Below are positions 33,241 to 42,635 of a stretch of DNA of 64,000 nucleotides, piece by piece. This DNA comes from CAYSRC01 sp964433495 (lineage in GTDB: Bacteria > Bacillota > Clostridia > Oscillospirales > Ruminococcaceae), in assembly GCA_964433495.1 (NCBI GenBank), contig CAYSRC010000006.1, positions 1 through 64,000 on the forward strand, written 5' to 3'. The notes under the pieces were generated by a model. It searched no databases. It worked only from the letters and a program-made list of their open reading frames with translations, and was not told the origin of the DNA. Positions within the stretch are counted from its first letter, which is position 1, and every line of letters begins with the position of its first letter. Position numbers and translations under genes: made by a program.

Positions 33241-34050
33241 TTATTCTCCCTTTGCGATTTTTACAAAATGCTGCTCTAAAGAGCCTCGGTCTACTTGGAT
33301 GTCCTGAATGTCCATGTTCTTTTCCCGATAGCTGTTCAGGATAGAAATCAGGCTTTCCCCGATATTGTCCGCCTCAAAGATTTCTGTCCCCCTGCTTGTT
33401 TTGATGCGGATGTCGTAATGCTTTCCGACTGTCTGCGTCAGTTCGCACACGGCTCCTGCAAATGCGATTAGACCGTCCTTCAGAATTGCGATATTGTCAC
33501 AAAGGCTTTCTACCTCGGCCATGTCGTGGCCGGCCAACAGGATCGTTTTGCCTTGTGCTTTCAGCGTGCGGATATACTCGTGCAGGGAAATCCGTCCCTC
33601 GATGTCCAGACCGGCCGTCGGCTCGTCCAGAAACACGATATCGGGGTCGCTGATCAACGCCAGCGCCAGATGCAGCCGCCGTTTCTGTCCGACAGACATC
33701 TCCCGGTATTGTTTGTCCGCCAGCTTGTTTACCCCCAACGCCGCAAGCATGGAGGGATCAACGGCGGCCCTGTTCCATTTTGCAAAAAGGCGAACCGCCT
33801 CCATCCCCTTGATATAGGCGGGCAGCGAAGCCGATTGCAGCTGGATCCCCATACGTCCGTTGACGGTTATGCTGCCGCCGTCGTACCTCCGCAGGCCCTC
33901 GATGCATTCGAGCGCGGTTGTCTTCCCCGCGCCGTTTACGCCGAGCAGCGCGAAGATCTCCCCTTTGCGCACGCATAAATCGACGCCTTTCAGAACCTCT
34001 TTTTTCCCATAGCTTTTGCGCAGCCCTGTTACCCGCAACGCGTCTGTCAT
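33241..34050 (-). CDS. ABC transporter ATP-binding protein (exporter type)
   Basis: This 269-residue ATPase has Walker A LLGVNGAGKTT (about 36-46), signature MSVGQKRRLHLALAL, Walker B DIVFLDEPTAGLD and the switch His in LAGHDM. The signature is MSVGQ rather than LSGGQ. The ATG at 34050 is supported by GGAGG 7 nt upstream and overlaps the MerR stop in ATGA. A longer upstream frame is spurious. Confidence 0.92.
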   Translation of the reverse strand: MTDALRVTGLRKSYGKKEVLKGVDLCVRKGEIFALLGVNGAGKTTALECIEGLRRYDGGSITVNGRMGIQLQSASLPAYIKGMEAVRLFAKWNRAAVDPSMLAALGVNKLADKQYREMSVGQKRRLHLALALISDPDIVFLDEPTAGLDIEGRISLHEYIRTLKAQGKTILLAGHDMAEVESLCDNIAILKDGLIAFAGAVCELTQTVGKHYDIRIKTSRGTEIFEADNIGESLISILNSYREKNMDIQDIQVDRGSLEQHFVKIAKGE

Positions 34051-34850
34051 GTCGTTTCCTCCTGCCGGAATGGGTCGATCCCCAGATTTGAAAAGTAAGC
34101 GCCCAACGCCGGTTCGATAAAAGCGTTCGCCCGGGCCTGCTTTTGCTTCCACTCCCGGTTGAGTCGGTCGTTTTTCCCCATCTGCATGAGCTTCGGGAGC
34201 ATGGCGGCGTCCCCATCCGTAAATTCCAAAATCATATCCCAGTAGACCTTTGCGAATTGCAGCCCATCCGGGCTGTCGGCCGGGACGCCCGCATCGCGCA
34301 GGCGGATCGCCTCGTCCTGAAGATGCAGAAATTTTTGCAGGAACGCTAACCCGCTTTGCTTGTCAAACCGGCTGCGGATGTGATCCAGCGTTTCGCTGTC
34401 AAAATGCTTGATGAGCCAATAAAAATCATTTTTCATCTCCAGATTGACAATGATATCCGCATATTTTTTGAAGTCAACCGACTGCATTTCGAGCACTTCC
34501 GTTTTCAGCGCCTCGATCGCCGACAGCGATTCTGTCAGATCCGCTATCTTTTTGCGGATAACGCCGGCCTGCTCGGAGAGGATCTGCGCCACGTCGGCCG
34601 GGGTGTCCAGCGGAATCAGCCTGTCCCTGATGTCGTCCAACGAAAACCCCAGCTGCTTCAGGGACAGGATCTGGTGCAGCTTGACGACATCCTTGTCGGT
34701 ATAAAGCCTGCGGCCCCCGTCGCTCACGGCCGACGGCGGGAGCAGCCCTTCTCTGTCATAGTGTTGTAGGGTTCTGACGGTCACATCCATCTTTTTTGCG
34801 ACCTCACCCACGGTCATATACCCCTGCGGGACGGCTCTGTATCTTTCCAC
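34047..34850 (-). CDS. MerR-family regulator with TipAS-like drug-sensing domain
   Basis: This regulator of about 267 residues has an N-terminal MerR helix-turn-helix (MTVGEVAKKMDVTVRTLQHYDREGLL region), a coiled-coil (about 90-125) and a C-terminal all-helical TipAS-like region. It probably activates the ABC exporter when a drug binds. The start is taken at a GTG (34850) about 9 nt after AGGAGG; an ATG at 34817 is the alternative. Its promoter has a 19-nt spacer with a central dyad, the hallmark of MerR activation. Confidence 0.88.
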   Translation of the reverse strand: MERYRAVPQGYMTVGEVAKKMDVTVRTLQHYDREGLLPPSAVSDGGRRLYTDKDVVKLHQILSLKQLGFSLDDIRDRLIPLDTPADVAQILSEQAGVIRKKIADLTESLSAIEALKTEVLEMQSVDFKKYADIIVNLEMKNDFYWLIKHFDSETLDHIRSRFDKQSGLAFLQKFLHLQDEAIRLRDAGVPADSPDGLQFAKVYWDMILEFTDGDAAMLPKLMQMGKNDRLNREWKQKQARANAFIEPALGAYFSNLGIDPFRQEETT

Positions 34851-34873
34851 GCGCAACCCCCCTCCTGAAGATA

Positions 34874-34904
34874 AGTATATATCATTACGCTGCGTCACGA
34901 GCAA
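34874..34904 (-). promoter_or_regulatory. MerR-type promoter with 19-nt spacer and dyad
   Basis: On the minus strand TTGCTC (34899-34904) and TATACT (34874-34879) are 19 nt apart. The palindrome TTACGC-T-GCGTCA (34885-34897) lies inside the spacer. Overlong spacers with a central dyad are the known target of MerR activators. Confidence 0.75.
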
Positions 34905-35236
34905 GACCGTTTCATTTTATCATAGGCGGTCGGAAAACTCCGAGGGAGCCGCTCGGTTTTTCGGTGAAAAAGTCGGAAGGAATAATTCCTCCGGCTTATC
35001 GTCGTCAGCGGCTTCCGCGGTTCGCGATCTTGTCCGTATCGGCAAAAAAGGCGGGCCCGGCGCCGTCGCCCGCCTCCCTGTAAAAACTTCGGCAAAACAC
35101 TTTACACGACGCCCGAACGGCGCTATAATAACGGTTAAGAACATTTGTTCCGGCACTGTGTGACCGTCCCGATTCTTCCGTCCGGGGTTTGCCCGGCCGC
35201 GCGGGCATCGGGCCAAAGGAGGCGGGCAGACAAACG

Positions 35237-36118
35237 ATGATTTTGAACGCGAGCGGGCGAACCGATATCGCCGCGTTTTACTCCGAGTGGTTTTTTAACC
35301 GAATTGATGAGGGTTTTTTTGACGTGCGCAACCCGTTCAACGAGCGCGCGGTGAGCAGGATTCTGCTGAGCGATGTCGACGCCGTCATCTTTTGCACCAA
35401 AAACCCGCTGCCCATTGTCGGCAGGCTGTCCGAGGTCGGGCTCCCCGCGGCGGTGCAGGTGACGCTCACGCCTTATAAAAGCGACATCGAGCCGTTTGTC
35501 CCCGACAAGCGGCGGGTGATCGACGCCGTCAAGGCGCTCTCAAAGGAAATCGGCATGCGGCGCGTTCGGGTGCGATACGACCCGATCCTTTTGAACCGCG
35601 TGTACACCCCCGCGCTGCACCTCCGCGCGTTTTCGCGGCTGTGCGAGCAGCTGGACGGCTGTGTCAACCGGGTCATCATCTCGTTTGTGGACGACTGCAA
35701 AAACACCTGCCGCAACAGGAGCACACTCGCGCTTCGAGACTTCACCGAGAAGGAGCTTGTTTCGATCGCGGACGGCTTCGGCGAGATCGCCGAGCGCCGC
35801 GGCATGACGGTCACCACCTGCTGCGAGGACGCCTGCTTTGAGGCATACGGCTTTAAAAGCGGCGAGTGCGTCAGCGCGGACGACGTGTTCGAGCTCACGG
35901 GCACACGCCCGAGCAGAAAATGGGCGGCGCGGCCGTGCGGGTGCAGCGAACTCGTCGACATCGGCGCGTACAACAGCTGTCCGCACCTGTGCCGATATTG
36001 TTATGCAAACTATGACGAGCGGGCGGTGGCACGCAACGCGCTTGCGCACGACCCGAGGTCGAGTCTGCTCGTCGGCACGCTCAGCGAGTTTGACGATATA
36101 AAGCCCCGAAAGCGCTGA
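35237..36118 (+). CDS. DUF1848-family protein with C-terminal iron-sulfur-type Cys cluster
   Basis: This 293-residue protein begins MILNASGRTDIAAFY and contains IFCTKNPLPI and VQVTLTPY, typical of DUF1848. Its C-terminal CPHLCRYCYANYD (about 249-261) resembles a radical-SAM-type CxxxCxxC cluster. It may be related to spore photoproduct lyase-like enzymes; the reaction is unknown. The ATG at 35237 follows AAGGAGG at a rather long spacing. Confidence 0.85.
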   Translation: MILNASGRTDIAAFYSEWFFNRIDEGFFDVRNPFNERAVSRILLSDVDAVIFCTKNPLPIVGRLSEVGLPAAVQVTLTPYKSDIEPFVPDKRRVIDAVKALSKEIGMRRVRVRYDPILLNRVYTPALHLRAFSRLCEQLDGCVNRVIISFVDDCKNTCRNRSTLALRDFTEKELVSIADGFGEIAERRGMTVTTCCEDACFEAYGFKSGECVSADDVFELTGTRPSRKWAARPCGCSELVDIGAYNSCPHLCRYCYANYDERAVARNALAHDPRSSLLVGTLSEFDDIKPRKR

Positions 36119-36419
36119 GGCTGAATCGGGCGGCCTCGGCGAGGTTGGGACAGCAGTCCCAACCGCAGGTGTATGCACACCTGCAAGGCTGTCCTTCGGA
36201 CGGCCTGCCGCGGCCGCCGCTGCCCGCGCGCAAAGGCTCCGGGTGAAGAACCCAACCCCAAAAGGCTCCCCCCTTTTTGAAGAAAACGGCCGGCATATCT
36301 CAAAAGCGCGGGGACAGACAAACAGCCCCGTCCCGCCGCCGAGGCGCGGGGTAGGGGCTGTTTGCGATATCCATATGTAATTATTATTCTATTATTAAAG
36401 TCAAAAGCGGAGCGCTGCG
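36119..36419. other. Convergent intergenic region
   Basis: About 300 bp between convergent genes. Short GC-rich inverted repeats occur around 36120-36200, but no terminator with a T-run or gene can be supported. Confidence 0.45.
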
Positions 36420-37334
36420 CTACAGCATCATCCATGCGGGCATCCACGACGGCTCGAGGGCGACGAGGCACTTGAAGATAAAGACAACGCTCAACAGAAT
36501 CATGCCGATGTTCCCCCAAACGACCGACGCCGTGATCGGCCGCGAAAAGCTGTAGGGCGCGGGCGCGTAGACAAACCTTCTCTTTTTGACAAAGAACATC
36601 ACGACGCCTACAATCATCAGGCCGAAAAGCCCGACATTGGCCGCGATAATCGTGTTCTCATCGGCGTTTTCAAGCAGGGTCGGCACGACCCCGCCCACCG
36701 CGTTCATCACGGCGTGCAAGAAAATCGGGTAGAGGAGGTTATTGGTCTTGAGCATGACATAGCTCAGCAAAAAGCCGAGCGCCGCCGCGTAAAAGAACTG
36801 GTCGAGGTTCATGTGAAACACACCGAAGAGCACGCCGCAGATGACGGCGGCCCTGTACTCCCCGAACGGGCGCAGCACGTCGAGCAGCAGCTTGCGAAAC
36901 AAAATCTCTTCCATAACCGGCGCCATGACCACCGTCAGCGCGAGAAGTATCCACATCGGCAGGCTGTCAAACAGCTCGTTGAGCACCGGCTCGGCGGTCC
37001 CGTCGACAAGCAGCGCGACGAGCTCGCTCGCATATGTTCCGACATAAGCGCCGCCGTACATGACCCCGACGCCCATGAGGACAAACGTAAACAGGTCGCC
37101 CGCCCTCATGCGGCTGCGCGGGTACAGCCCGACGCGCGGGATGCCGATGAGCGCAAGGGCCAGCAGGCCTATCGCGGCGAGGTAGTACAAAAACTGCACA
37201 ATCAGCGTCAGCACCCCAAAGTCATATATGCCGAGCGCAAAGAGCAGCGGCGTCACAAGATACGCGATGTATGTCGCAAAGGCCACAAGAACCATCGCGA
37301 GGCCTATGCGCGAAAATGTCTTTCTCTCCATCAT
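36420..37334 (-). CDS. CPBP-family intramembrane metalloprotease
   Basis: This 304-residue polytopic protein has about eight helices. CPBP motifs are present: APVMEEILFRKLLL (Glu-Glu and Arg), FGVFHMNLDQF (His) and FLHAVMNAVGG (His). It should cleave a membrane substrate; some relatives process prenylated proteins or protect against bacteriocins. It begins with tandem ATG codons at 37334 and 37331. AAGGAGG sits 3 and 6 nt before them, so the second is the better start. The first overlaps the stop of the FemAB gene. Confidence 0.9.
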   Translation of the reverse strand: MMERKTFSRIGLAMVLVAFATYIAYLVTPLLFALGIYDFGVLTLIVQFLYYLAAIGLLALALIGIPRVGLYPRSRMRAGDLFTFVLMGVGVMYGGAYVGTYASELVALLVDGTAEPVLNELFDSLPMWILLALTVVMAPVMEEILFRKLLLDVLRPFGEYRAAVICGVLFGVFHMNLDQFFYAAALGFLLSYVMLKTNNLLYPIFLHAVMNAVGGVVPTLLENADENTIIAANVGLFGLMIVGVVMFFVKKRRFVYAPAPYSFSRPITASVVWGNIGMILLSVVFIFKCLVALEPSWMPAWMML

Positions 37335-38608
37335 TTCCTCCTTATTTTATCCCTTATGAGCATCTTGAGCGATATCCTCATCCTGCGGTAGAGGGGCAGC
37401 GCCCTTTGATAGAGCACATACCACAGCCTGCGGGTGACAAGGTTGAACTCGCCCACAAACTCGATATACCGCCCGCCGAACTGCCGTTTAAACTCGTGCA
37501 GGCTTTTGAGCTTGCTTTCGGCGGGGTCTCCCACCGTGCCGAACTGGTCGAATATGCGGCAGCCGCGCGCCTTTTGGTCGACGAGCTTTTCATAGTACAC
37601 GCGGTTGTTCAAAAAGGTCTCGCTCATGATCCCCGCGCTGCCCGCGTGCACCGCCCACGATTTGTCGCCGTAGTTCACCACAAGGTGGGCGCTTATGACC
37701 GCGCCGTCGGGGTACTGCTCGGCGTATTCGCCGAACAGCTTGATCTCTCTGTTCAGGCGCTCCTCGCTCGCGAGGCTCTCGGCAACGGGCCCCGGCTTTT
37801 TGAGGGTCTCTCGCTTTTTCAACAGCTCGTCGAGCGACTTTTTCAGCATCTCCACCGTCCTTTTGGGGTAGGTGGTGCCGAGGTAGAGCGTCGCCATGCC
37901 GCTCTCGCTCAGGGTGTCGAAAAAGCTCTGATAGTACCCCTCGTCGTACCCCACAAACTCATCGCGCTCGCTCGTGAGAGAGATGAGCCTGTGCAGGTGG
38001 TGCACGTCGCTGCTGCCCCCCTTTGTCACCTCGGAGGCGTAGTTGTGCGACTTCCGCACGTTTTTCATGACGTTGCCGAGCATCGCGCCCTCGATGTCCT
38101 TTATGTCCCGGGACAGGTCGATCCTGAAGGTGAACCTCGGCTGTCTGCCCTCAAACTCCAGGTTGAAGCCGCGGTGGCGGTAGCCGAGCGATTGCATGTA
38201 TTCGATCAGCGGGGTGTTGTCAAAGCCGTCGGTGCGGCGGCCGTCGGCGTCGATCTCGCGGCGCTCGATATCGGGGTCGAGCGCGACGAACATCGCGCCC
38301 CTGCTTCTGGCAAAGCCCCGCACCCCGTCGGTGAATTCCCTCAGCAGCGCGCGGTCGTCAAAATCGACGACATAGCCCCGCGGGCTGTAGAGGTAGGGCG
38401 GGAACATCGCGGGCTTGTGCTCGAGCAAAAGCGCCGCGGCGGCAAGGCGGCCGTTTTCATCCCGCAGCCCCACCCGGTGCGGCGTGCACCGTTTGGTCTG
38501 TCTGCAAAACTCCCCCCACGCCCACGACTGCATAAAGTGGGACTTTGCGGGGTGGTGCATCACAAACGCCTCATACTCTCCCCGTTCGATATCCGTGACA
38601 AATTTCAT
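37331..38608 (-). CDS. FemAB-family peptidoglycan interpeptide bridge aminoacyltransferase
   Basis: This 425-residue enzyme has the FemX/FemAB pair of GNAT-like domains separated by a long coiled-coil arm (about 245-290). Segments such as HFMQSWAWGEFCRQ, NVRKSHNYA and FDQFGTVGDP are characteristic. It should add amino acids from aminoacyl-tRNA to the peptidoglycan stem peptide, at the cytoplasmic membrane face. The ATG at 38608 follows GGTGG. It is coupled to the CPBP gene by an ATGA overlap. Confidence 0.88.
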   Translation of the reverse strand: MKFVTDIERGEYEAFVMHHPAKSHFMQSWAWGEFCRQTKRCTPHRVGLRDENGRLAAAALLLEHKPAMFPPYLYSPRGYVVDFDDRALLREFTDGVRGFARSRGAMFVALDPDIERREIDADGRRTDGFDNTPLIEYMQSLGYRHRGFNLEFEGRQPRFTFRIDLSRDIKDIEGAMLGNVMKNVRKSHNYASEVTKGGSSDVHHLHRLISLTSERDEFVGYDEGYYQSFFDTLSESGMATLYLGTTYPKRTVEMLKKSLDELLKKRETLKKPGPVAESLASEERLNREIKLFGEYAEQYPDGAVISAHLVVNYGDKSWAVHAGSAGIMSETFLNNRVYYEKLVDQKARGCRIFDQFGTVGDPAESKLKSLHEFKRQFGGRYIEFVGEFNLVTRRLWYVLYQRALPLYRRMRISLKMLIRDKIRRK

Positions 38609-39289
38609 ACCAAAACCACCGTTAAGTGACAATAAAAACGCCCCTGTCAGCCCCTGTCTCCGACGCGCGGCGCACAGCGAAAAGTGCGTCCCCGTCGGAC
38701 AGTCGGACAAGCAGGGCCTCGGGCGTCCGTTGCCGGGCGCATTCGGTTTTTGCGCCGCCGCGGAGGGCGCGCACGGCAAACGACAATCTATATTATCAAT
38801 TTTATAATAAACTCGGCCGATACTCAAGCCCTCTGCGCTATTATTTCCCGAAAACACCCATATAACCGCAGCAAAACGCGCCCGGCACCGCCGATCGGGG
38901 GCGACGGGTTTTGTCCGGCGTTCCTTCGGCGGCGGCTCACACCGCCTCGAAAACGCAAGAGAGCCCCGCCCCCCTTGCCGTCCGCCGAACGGCGGGGAGA
39001 TGTTTTCCCGTTTAACGCGCGGTATCGATCCCGCTTTTCGGCATATACTATCCGGGACGCACGCAAACGGGCGGAGGGATATCCTCGACCCGTCCGCACA
39101 CCCGTCCGACGCCGCAGACAAATTAGTAAAAAGTGATATTTCACCGCAAAAATACAGCAATTTTTTAGAAGTTTTAACAGCTTCAACCGAGTTTTAAACA
39201 TTTAGGGGCTGAGGGCGGTCAAAATCCGTCAAAAAGTGGAGCTGCGTTCGACACAAAGCGCCACACTGCGACCGCATTTTAGCCGAAAA
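38609..39289. other. Long intergenic region without gene
   Basis: About 680 bp between divergent genes. 38790-38815 is AT-rich and likely includes the FemAB promoter. Long apparent frames on both strands have atypical composition and no family features. Nothing else is recognised. Confidence 0.5.
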
Positions 39290-39318
39290 GTTGCTATACT
39301 TGTCAAAAGCGGATATAA
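39290..39318 (+). promoter_or_regulatory. Promoter of the kinase-like gene
   Basis: TTGCTA (39290-39295) and TATAAT (39313-39318) are spaced 17 nt. The leader to the ATG at 39403 is about 80 nt. Confidence 0.65.
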
Positions 39319-39402
39319 TTTAACCAAACTCACCTTAAATACTCGCGTTTGCTCGACTTTGCGGGCATTGTGTATAAAGACGACTTTTTCAGGGGGTTAA
39401 GC

Positions 39403-40485
39403 ATGAACCTTGAGGACGCAGCAAAGCAATATCTGTCTCTCGAGACGCCGGTGCTGCTGTTTGACAAAGACCTCGCGCTCATAGGGTACAACGACGCGGC
39501 GCAGTCGGCCGCGCGCGCGGTGTCGGCGCTTGTTGTCGGCGACGTAAAGGCGGGCATCGCCGACCGGCTCGCGCGCTTTTCCACCGCGCGGCTGTCGCTG
39601 TCGCACTTCCCCGGTCTCGGGGACGAGGCGATGTTTATCAAAACCGACTTCGGCAGCGCCGCCATCATCGACCGCTCGGCGCGAGAGACGGTTTCCTCCC
39701 TTCCCTACGCGCTCGACGGGGCCGACCTGCTCGGCGAAAACATCCGCACGGGCTTGGAGGGCGTTCTGCTTGGCTCCGCCGCGCTCGAGCGGCACTTTGA
39801 CAGCGACGACCCCGAGGTTGAGGGGATGTTTGAGCGGGTGCGAAAAAGCGCCTACGGCATCCTGCGCGCCGTCACCAACGCGACGCTTGTCTCAAGCTGG
39901 CTCGGCGGCAGCGCCCGGCCCCGCAAAGCCCCGGTCGACATCGTCGAGCGCGTAGGGGCGCTGTGCGAGGCGGTGCGCGCGGTCTCGACGCGGCATATCG
40001 CGCTCGGGATGTCGTTCGACGCGGGCAGCCTTGTCGCCTCGGTGGACGGCGATATGTTTGACCGCGCGCTGCTCAACCTCATCCTGAACGCCGTTCGGTA
40101 CGGCGCCGAGAGCGATGTGCGTGTCCGCGTGACCGCCGCGGGCGGACGCGTCTGCGTGAGCGTGAGCGACGGCGGGTACGGCATGGAGCTCGACGACATG
40201 GCCCGCGCGCACGAACCGTATTTTTCGCGCGAGCCGGGCGCCCCGGGCCGCGAGCGCAGCGGGCTGGGCCTCGGCCTCGCGGTGGCCGAGGCGTTCTGTA
40301 CGCTGCACGGGGGCTCGCTTGTGCTGTCGGGCGCAAGCGGCGAGGGCGCCACGGCGACCCTCACCTTCGAGCCCGGCCAAGCCGACGACTGCCCCGAGCT
40401 GCACCTGTCGGCGGCAAGCTATATCTCCGACCTGCGCTCGAGGGTCTATGTCGAGCTGTGCGATATCTGCGCGCTGCCCTCTTAA
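39403..40485 (+). CDS. Orphan sensor-kinase-like protein with degenerate H-box
   Basis: This 360-residue soluble protein has a short PAS-like N terminus (TPVLLFDKDLALIGYN, 15-30), a dimerisation region and a complete HATPase domain (N-box LLNLILNAV, G1 DGGYGM, G2 GLGLGLAV). The region corresponding to the usual H-box HE(L/I)RTPL reads ENIRTGL (112-118), so Glu112 replaces the phospho-acceptor His. There is no membrane helix and no adjacent response regulator. It could be a pseudokinase, a phosphatase or a sensor acting by binding. GGGGG precedes the ATG by about 6 nt. Confidence 0.82.
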   Translation: MNLEDAAKQYLSLETPVLLFDKDLALIGYNDAAQSAARAVSALVVGDVKAGIADRLARFSTARLSLSHFPGLGDEAMFIKTDFGSAAIIDRSARETVSSLPYALDGADLLGENIRTGLEGVLLGSAALERHFDSDDPEVEGMFERVRKSAYGILRAVTNATLVSSWLGGSARPRKAPVDIVERVGALCEAVRAVSTRHIALGMSFDAGSLVASVDGDMFDRALLNLILNAVRYGAESDVRVRVTAAGGRVCVSVSDGGYGMELDDMARAHEPYFSREPGAPGRERSGLGLGLAVAEAFCTLHGGSLVLSGASGEGATATLTFEPGQADDCPELHLSAASYISDLRSRVYVELCDICALPS

Positions 40486-40602
40486 GGCTCGCCCGCTGTG
40501 TGCGCATGTGCCGTTTTTGCCCTTTTAAAAACAGACAAATGTTGTTTATTCTTAAAGAAGGGGCCCGGCTGCCCGCCGCGGTGAAGCTGTCTTTAAACGC
40601 GC

Positions 40603-40649
40603 AAAGGCGCTGTTTTTCGAGAGGGAAAACAGCGCCTTTTCTGTTTTTT
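40603..40649 (+). terminator. Terminator after the kinase-like gene
   Basis: AAAGGCGCTGTTTT (40603-40616) pairs with AAAACAGCGCCTTT (40626-40639), followed by TCTGTTTTTT. Confidence 0.85.
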
Positions 40650-40717
40650 CGGTTTTCTTCTCTTTTGTCGCGCCCGCTTGCCGCTCGGTCGGGCGGCGGG
40701 CGATAGCTTTCGCAAAG

Positions 40718-40933
40718 CCGCTGCCGTGCAGTACACCGCAGCCGGCAGATAACCTAACAAAAGCAGTTCTCCGCAAAGCCGCCGCACCGGGTTTTCCCCG
40801 CATCGTCCGGTCTCCGCCGCGCGTTCCGACGGGACAGGTGTCTCCCCCTCTGCAAAAAAGACGCGCAGACCCGCTGCCATACGGCGCACCGCGGCCGACG
40901 GATAACCATACGATTAAAACAGTGCCCCGCAAA
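40718..40933. repeat. Diverged direct repeat of about 60 bp
   Basis: 40718-40777 and 40871-40933 share the order CCGCTGCC, GCACCGC or ACACCGC, GATAACC, AAAACAG or AAAAGCAG, then CCGCAAA. The copies are separated by 93 bp. No gene is seen in 40486-40996. Confidence 0.55.
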
Positions 40934-40948
40934 ACTGTTTGCGGGGCA
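40923..40948 (-). terminator. Terminator of the thioesterase gene
   Basis: TGCCCCGCAAA (40923-40933) pairs perfectly with TTTGCGGGGCA (40938-40948). On the minus strand it is followed by CTGTTTTAA. It lies 49 nt beyond the stop codon. Confidence 0.75.
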
Positions 40949-40996
40949 TTGCAATTCCACAAAGCGGCTGCCGCTTTGCCCTGTTTGTCCGCCGCG

Positions 40997-41404
40997 TTAA
41001 ACCGGGCGCCGCCCGATCTTTTCAAGCTTTGCCCTTGCCTTGTCCGTGAACCTGTCGCCGTCGACGACAAACCGCTCGTGCCTGCCGACGCCTATCGTCT
41101 CGCACTCGTCCCGCACGGCGACCTCAAAGACAAGCCGCCTGCCGTCGGCCTCGACAAGGGTGCTGTCGCACGTTATCGCCATGCCGACGGGCGTCGGCGC
41201 AAGGTGCTTGATGTCGAGCGCGGTGCCGACGGTGCTCTTCCCCGCCTCAAGCCCGTCCGCCACCGACTCTGCGCACGCCTGCTCCATGACGGCGGCAAGG
41301 TAGGGGGTGGCGAGCACCGGCAGGTTGCCGCTCTTCATGCTCTCGGCCGTCATGTGCTCCTCGACCTTCAGCTCGATGTGTCCCTTTGTCCCTATCTCTG
41401 TCAT
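40997..41404 (-). CDS. Hotdog-fold thioesterase (FlK-like)
   Basis: This 135-residue hotdog protein should hydrolyse an acyl-CoA or other thioester. Family features are LATPYLAAVMEQACAES (about 31-47), DIKHLAPTPVGM with a conserved His, and GRHERFVV. It most resembles the small fluoroacetyl-CoA thioesterase-type proteins common in clostridia. It is monocistronic with its own terminator. The biological substrate is unknown. Confidence 0.85.
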   Translation of the reverse strand: MTEIGTKGHIELKVEEHMTAESMKSGNLPVLATPYLAAVMEQACAESVADGLEAGKSTVGTALDIKHLAPTPVGMAITCDSTLVEADGRRLVFEVAVRDECETIGVGRHERFVVDGDRFTDKARAKLEKIGRRPV

Positions 41405-41681
41405 TTTCGATTTCCCTTTTTATCAGCTGTTTTGCGGCGCGTCCCGCTCGCCGGGGACGGGATCGTCCCATCCCCCTTCTCCGCGACACCGCCTCGCCCG
41501 AGGCCGTCACCGCACCGATATTCTACACCAAAAGCCCGCCGAAATCAATCGCCGCGCCCGCGACATGCCGGCCGTCTTTGGGACAATATTCAAAACTGAC
41601 GGTTTGCGCGCGCAGCCGTGCATGGTACAATATCGACTGTACAAAGCCCTCCGGCGGCGGGCCGGCGAAAGGAGACCGCAC

Positions 41682-42434
41682 ATGAAAACAAGCAGCAAAA
41701 GGGTGAGCGCAAGGACGGTTGTCGCCGTTTTTTTGTTCGCGGCGCTGATCGTGTCGCTCATCTATGCCGTATACGGCGTGATAACGGCGCCCGACGATTC
41801 CGAGCAGCTGAGTGAGGGGATGATCCCCAAGAGCTCGTATGTGCTGATGATAACCCAGTGCATCCTGGGGCTCATCGTGATGTTTTTGCCCTCCATGCTC
41901 GAGCGGAGGTTTTTAATCCGGCTGCCCAACTACATGTATGTGCTGTACTTTGTGTTCCTCTACTGCTCGATCGTTTTGGGCGAGGTGCGGCAGTTCTACT
42001 ACCTCATCCCCAATTGGGACCTCTACCTCCACGCGCTCAGCGGCGGGATGCTGGGGGCGCTGGGCTTCACGGTGGTGACGCTGTTCAACGACTCCGAAAA
42101 CGTCTCGCTCAACCTCAGCCCCAAGTTTATCGGGCTGTTCTCCTTCTGCTTTGCGCTCTCGGCGGGCGCGCTGTGGGAGATTTATGAGTATCTCGGCGAC
42201 CTGCTGCTGCACATGAACATGCAGAAATTCCGCACCGAGGCGGGCGTCATGTTTGTCGGGCAGGAGGCGCTGCGCGACACGATGGAGGACTTGATGATCG
42301 ACTCGGTCAGCGCGCTGGTGATCGTCCTCATCGGCGTCGCCACCATCAAGCGAGACCGCCTTCGCGCAAAGATAAGCCGCGGCGAAGACGGGGACGGAGA
42401 TGCGGAGGATACATCGGATAGCGGGACTCTCTAA
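41682..42434 (+). CDS. DUF2238-like integral membrane protein
   Basis: This 250-residue protein has about six helices. The segment WDLYLHALSGGMLGALGF (Asp and His in a membrane helix) followed by SAGALWEIYEYLGD resembles the DUF2238/YjdF family of unknown function. The C terminus is acidic and probably cytoplasmic. GAAAGGAG lies 7 nt before the ATG. It is divergent from the thioesterase gene and has no obvious operon partner. Confidence 0.75.
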   Translation: MKTSSKRVSARTVVAVFLFAALIVSLIYAVYGVITAPDDSEQLSEGMIPKSSYVLMITQCILGLIVMFLPSMLERRFLIRLPNYMYVLYFVFLYCSIVLGEVRQFYYLIPNWDLYLHALSGGMLGALGFTVVTLFNDSENVSLNLSPKFIGLFSFCFALSAGALWEIYEYLGDLLLHMNMQKFRTEAGVMFVGQEALRDTMEDLMIDSVSALVIVLIGVATIKRDRLRAKISRGEDGDGDAEDTSDSGTL

Positions 42435-42593
42435 TCTCCTCTCGGGACGGGCTCACACCCGCTTGTGCGGAACGTGCCCTCTGCATGAGGGAAGACAACG
42501 GCCCTGTCATCCGGAGAGCTCGCGCCCACCTGCACAGAATATCCGTCCAAGGGTCGAAATTTTTAAATTGTGCAGCTATTTTGCAAAACCATA

Positions 42594-42622
42594 TTGACAC
42601 ATTTCCGCTGCTTTGCTATAAT
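42594..42622 (+). promoter_or_regulatory. Consensus promoter of tRNA-Leu
   Basis: TTGACA (42594-42599) and TATAAT (42617-42622) are perfect boxes with a 17-nt spacer, 13 nt before the mature tRNA. Confidence 0.9.
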
Positions 42623-42635
42623 GTTTAAGCAGTTT

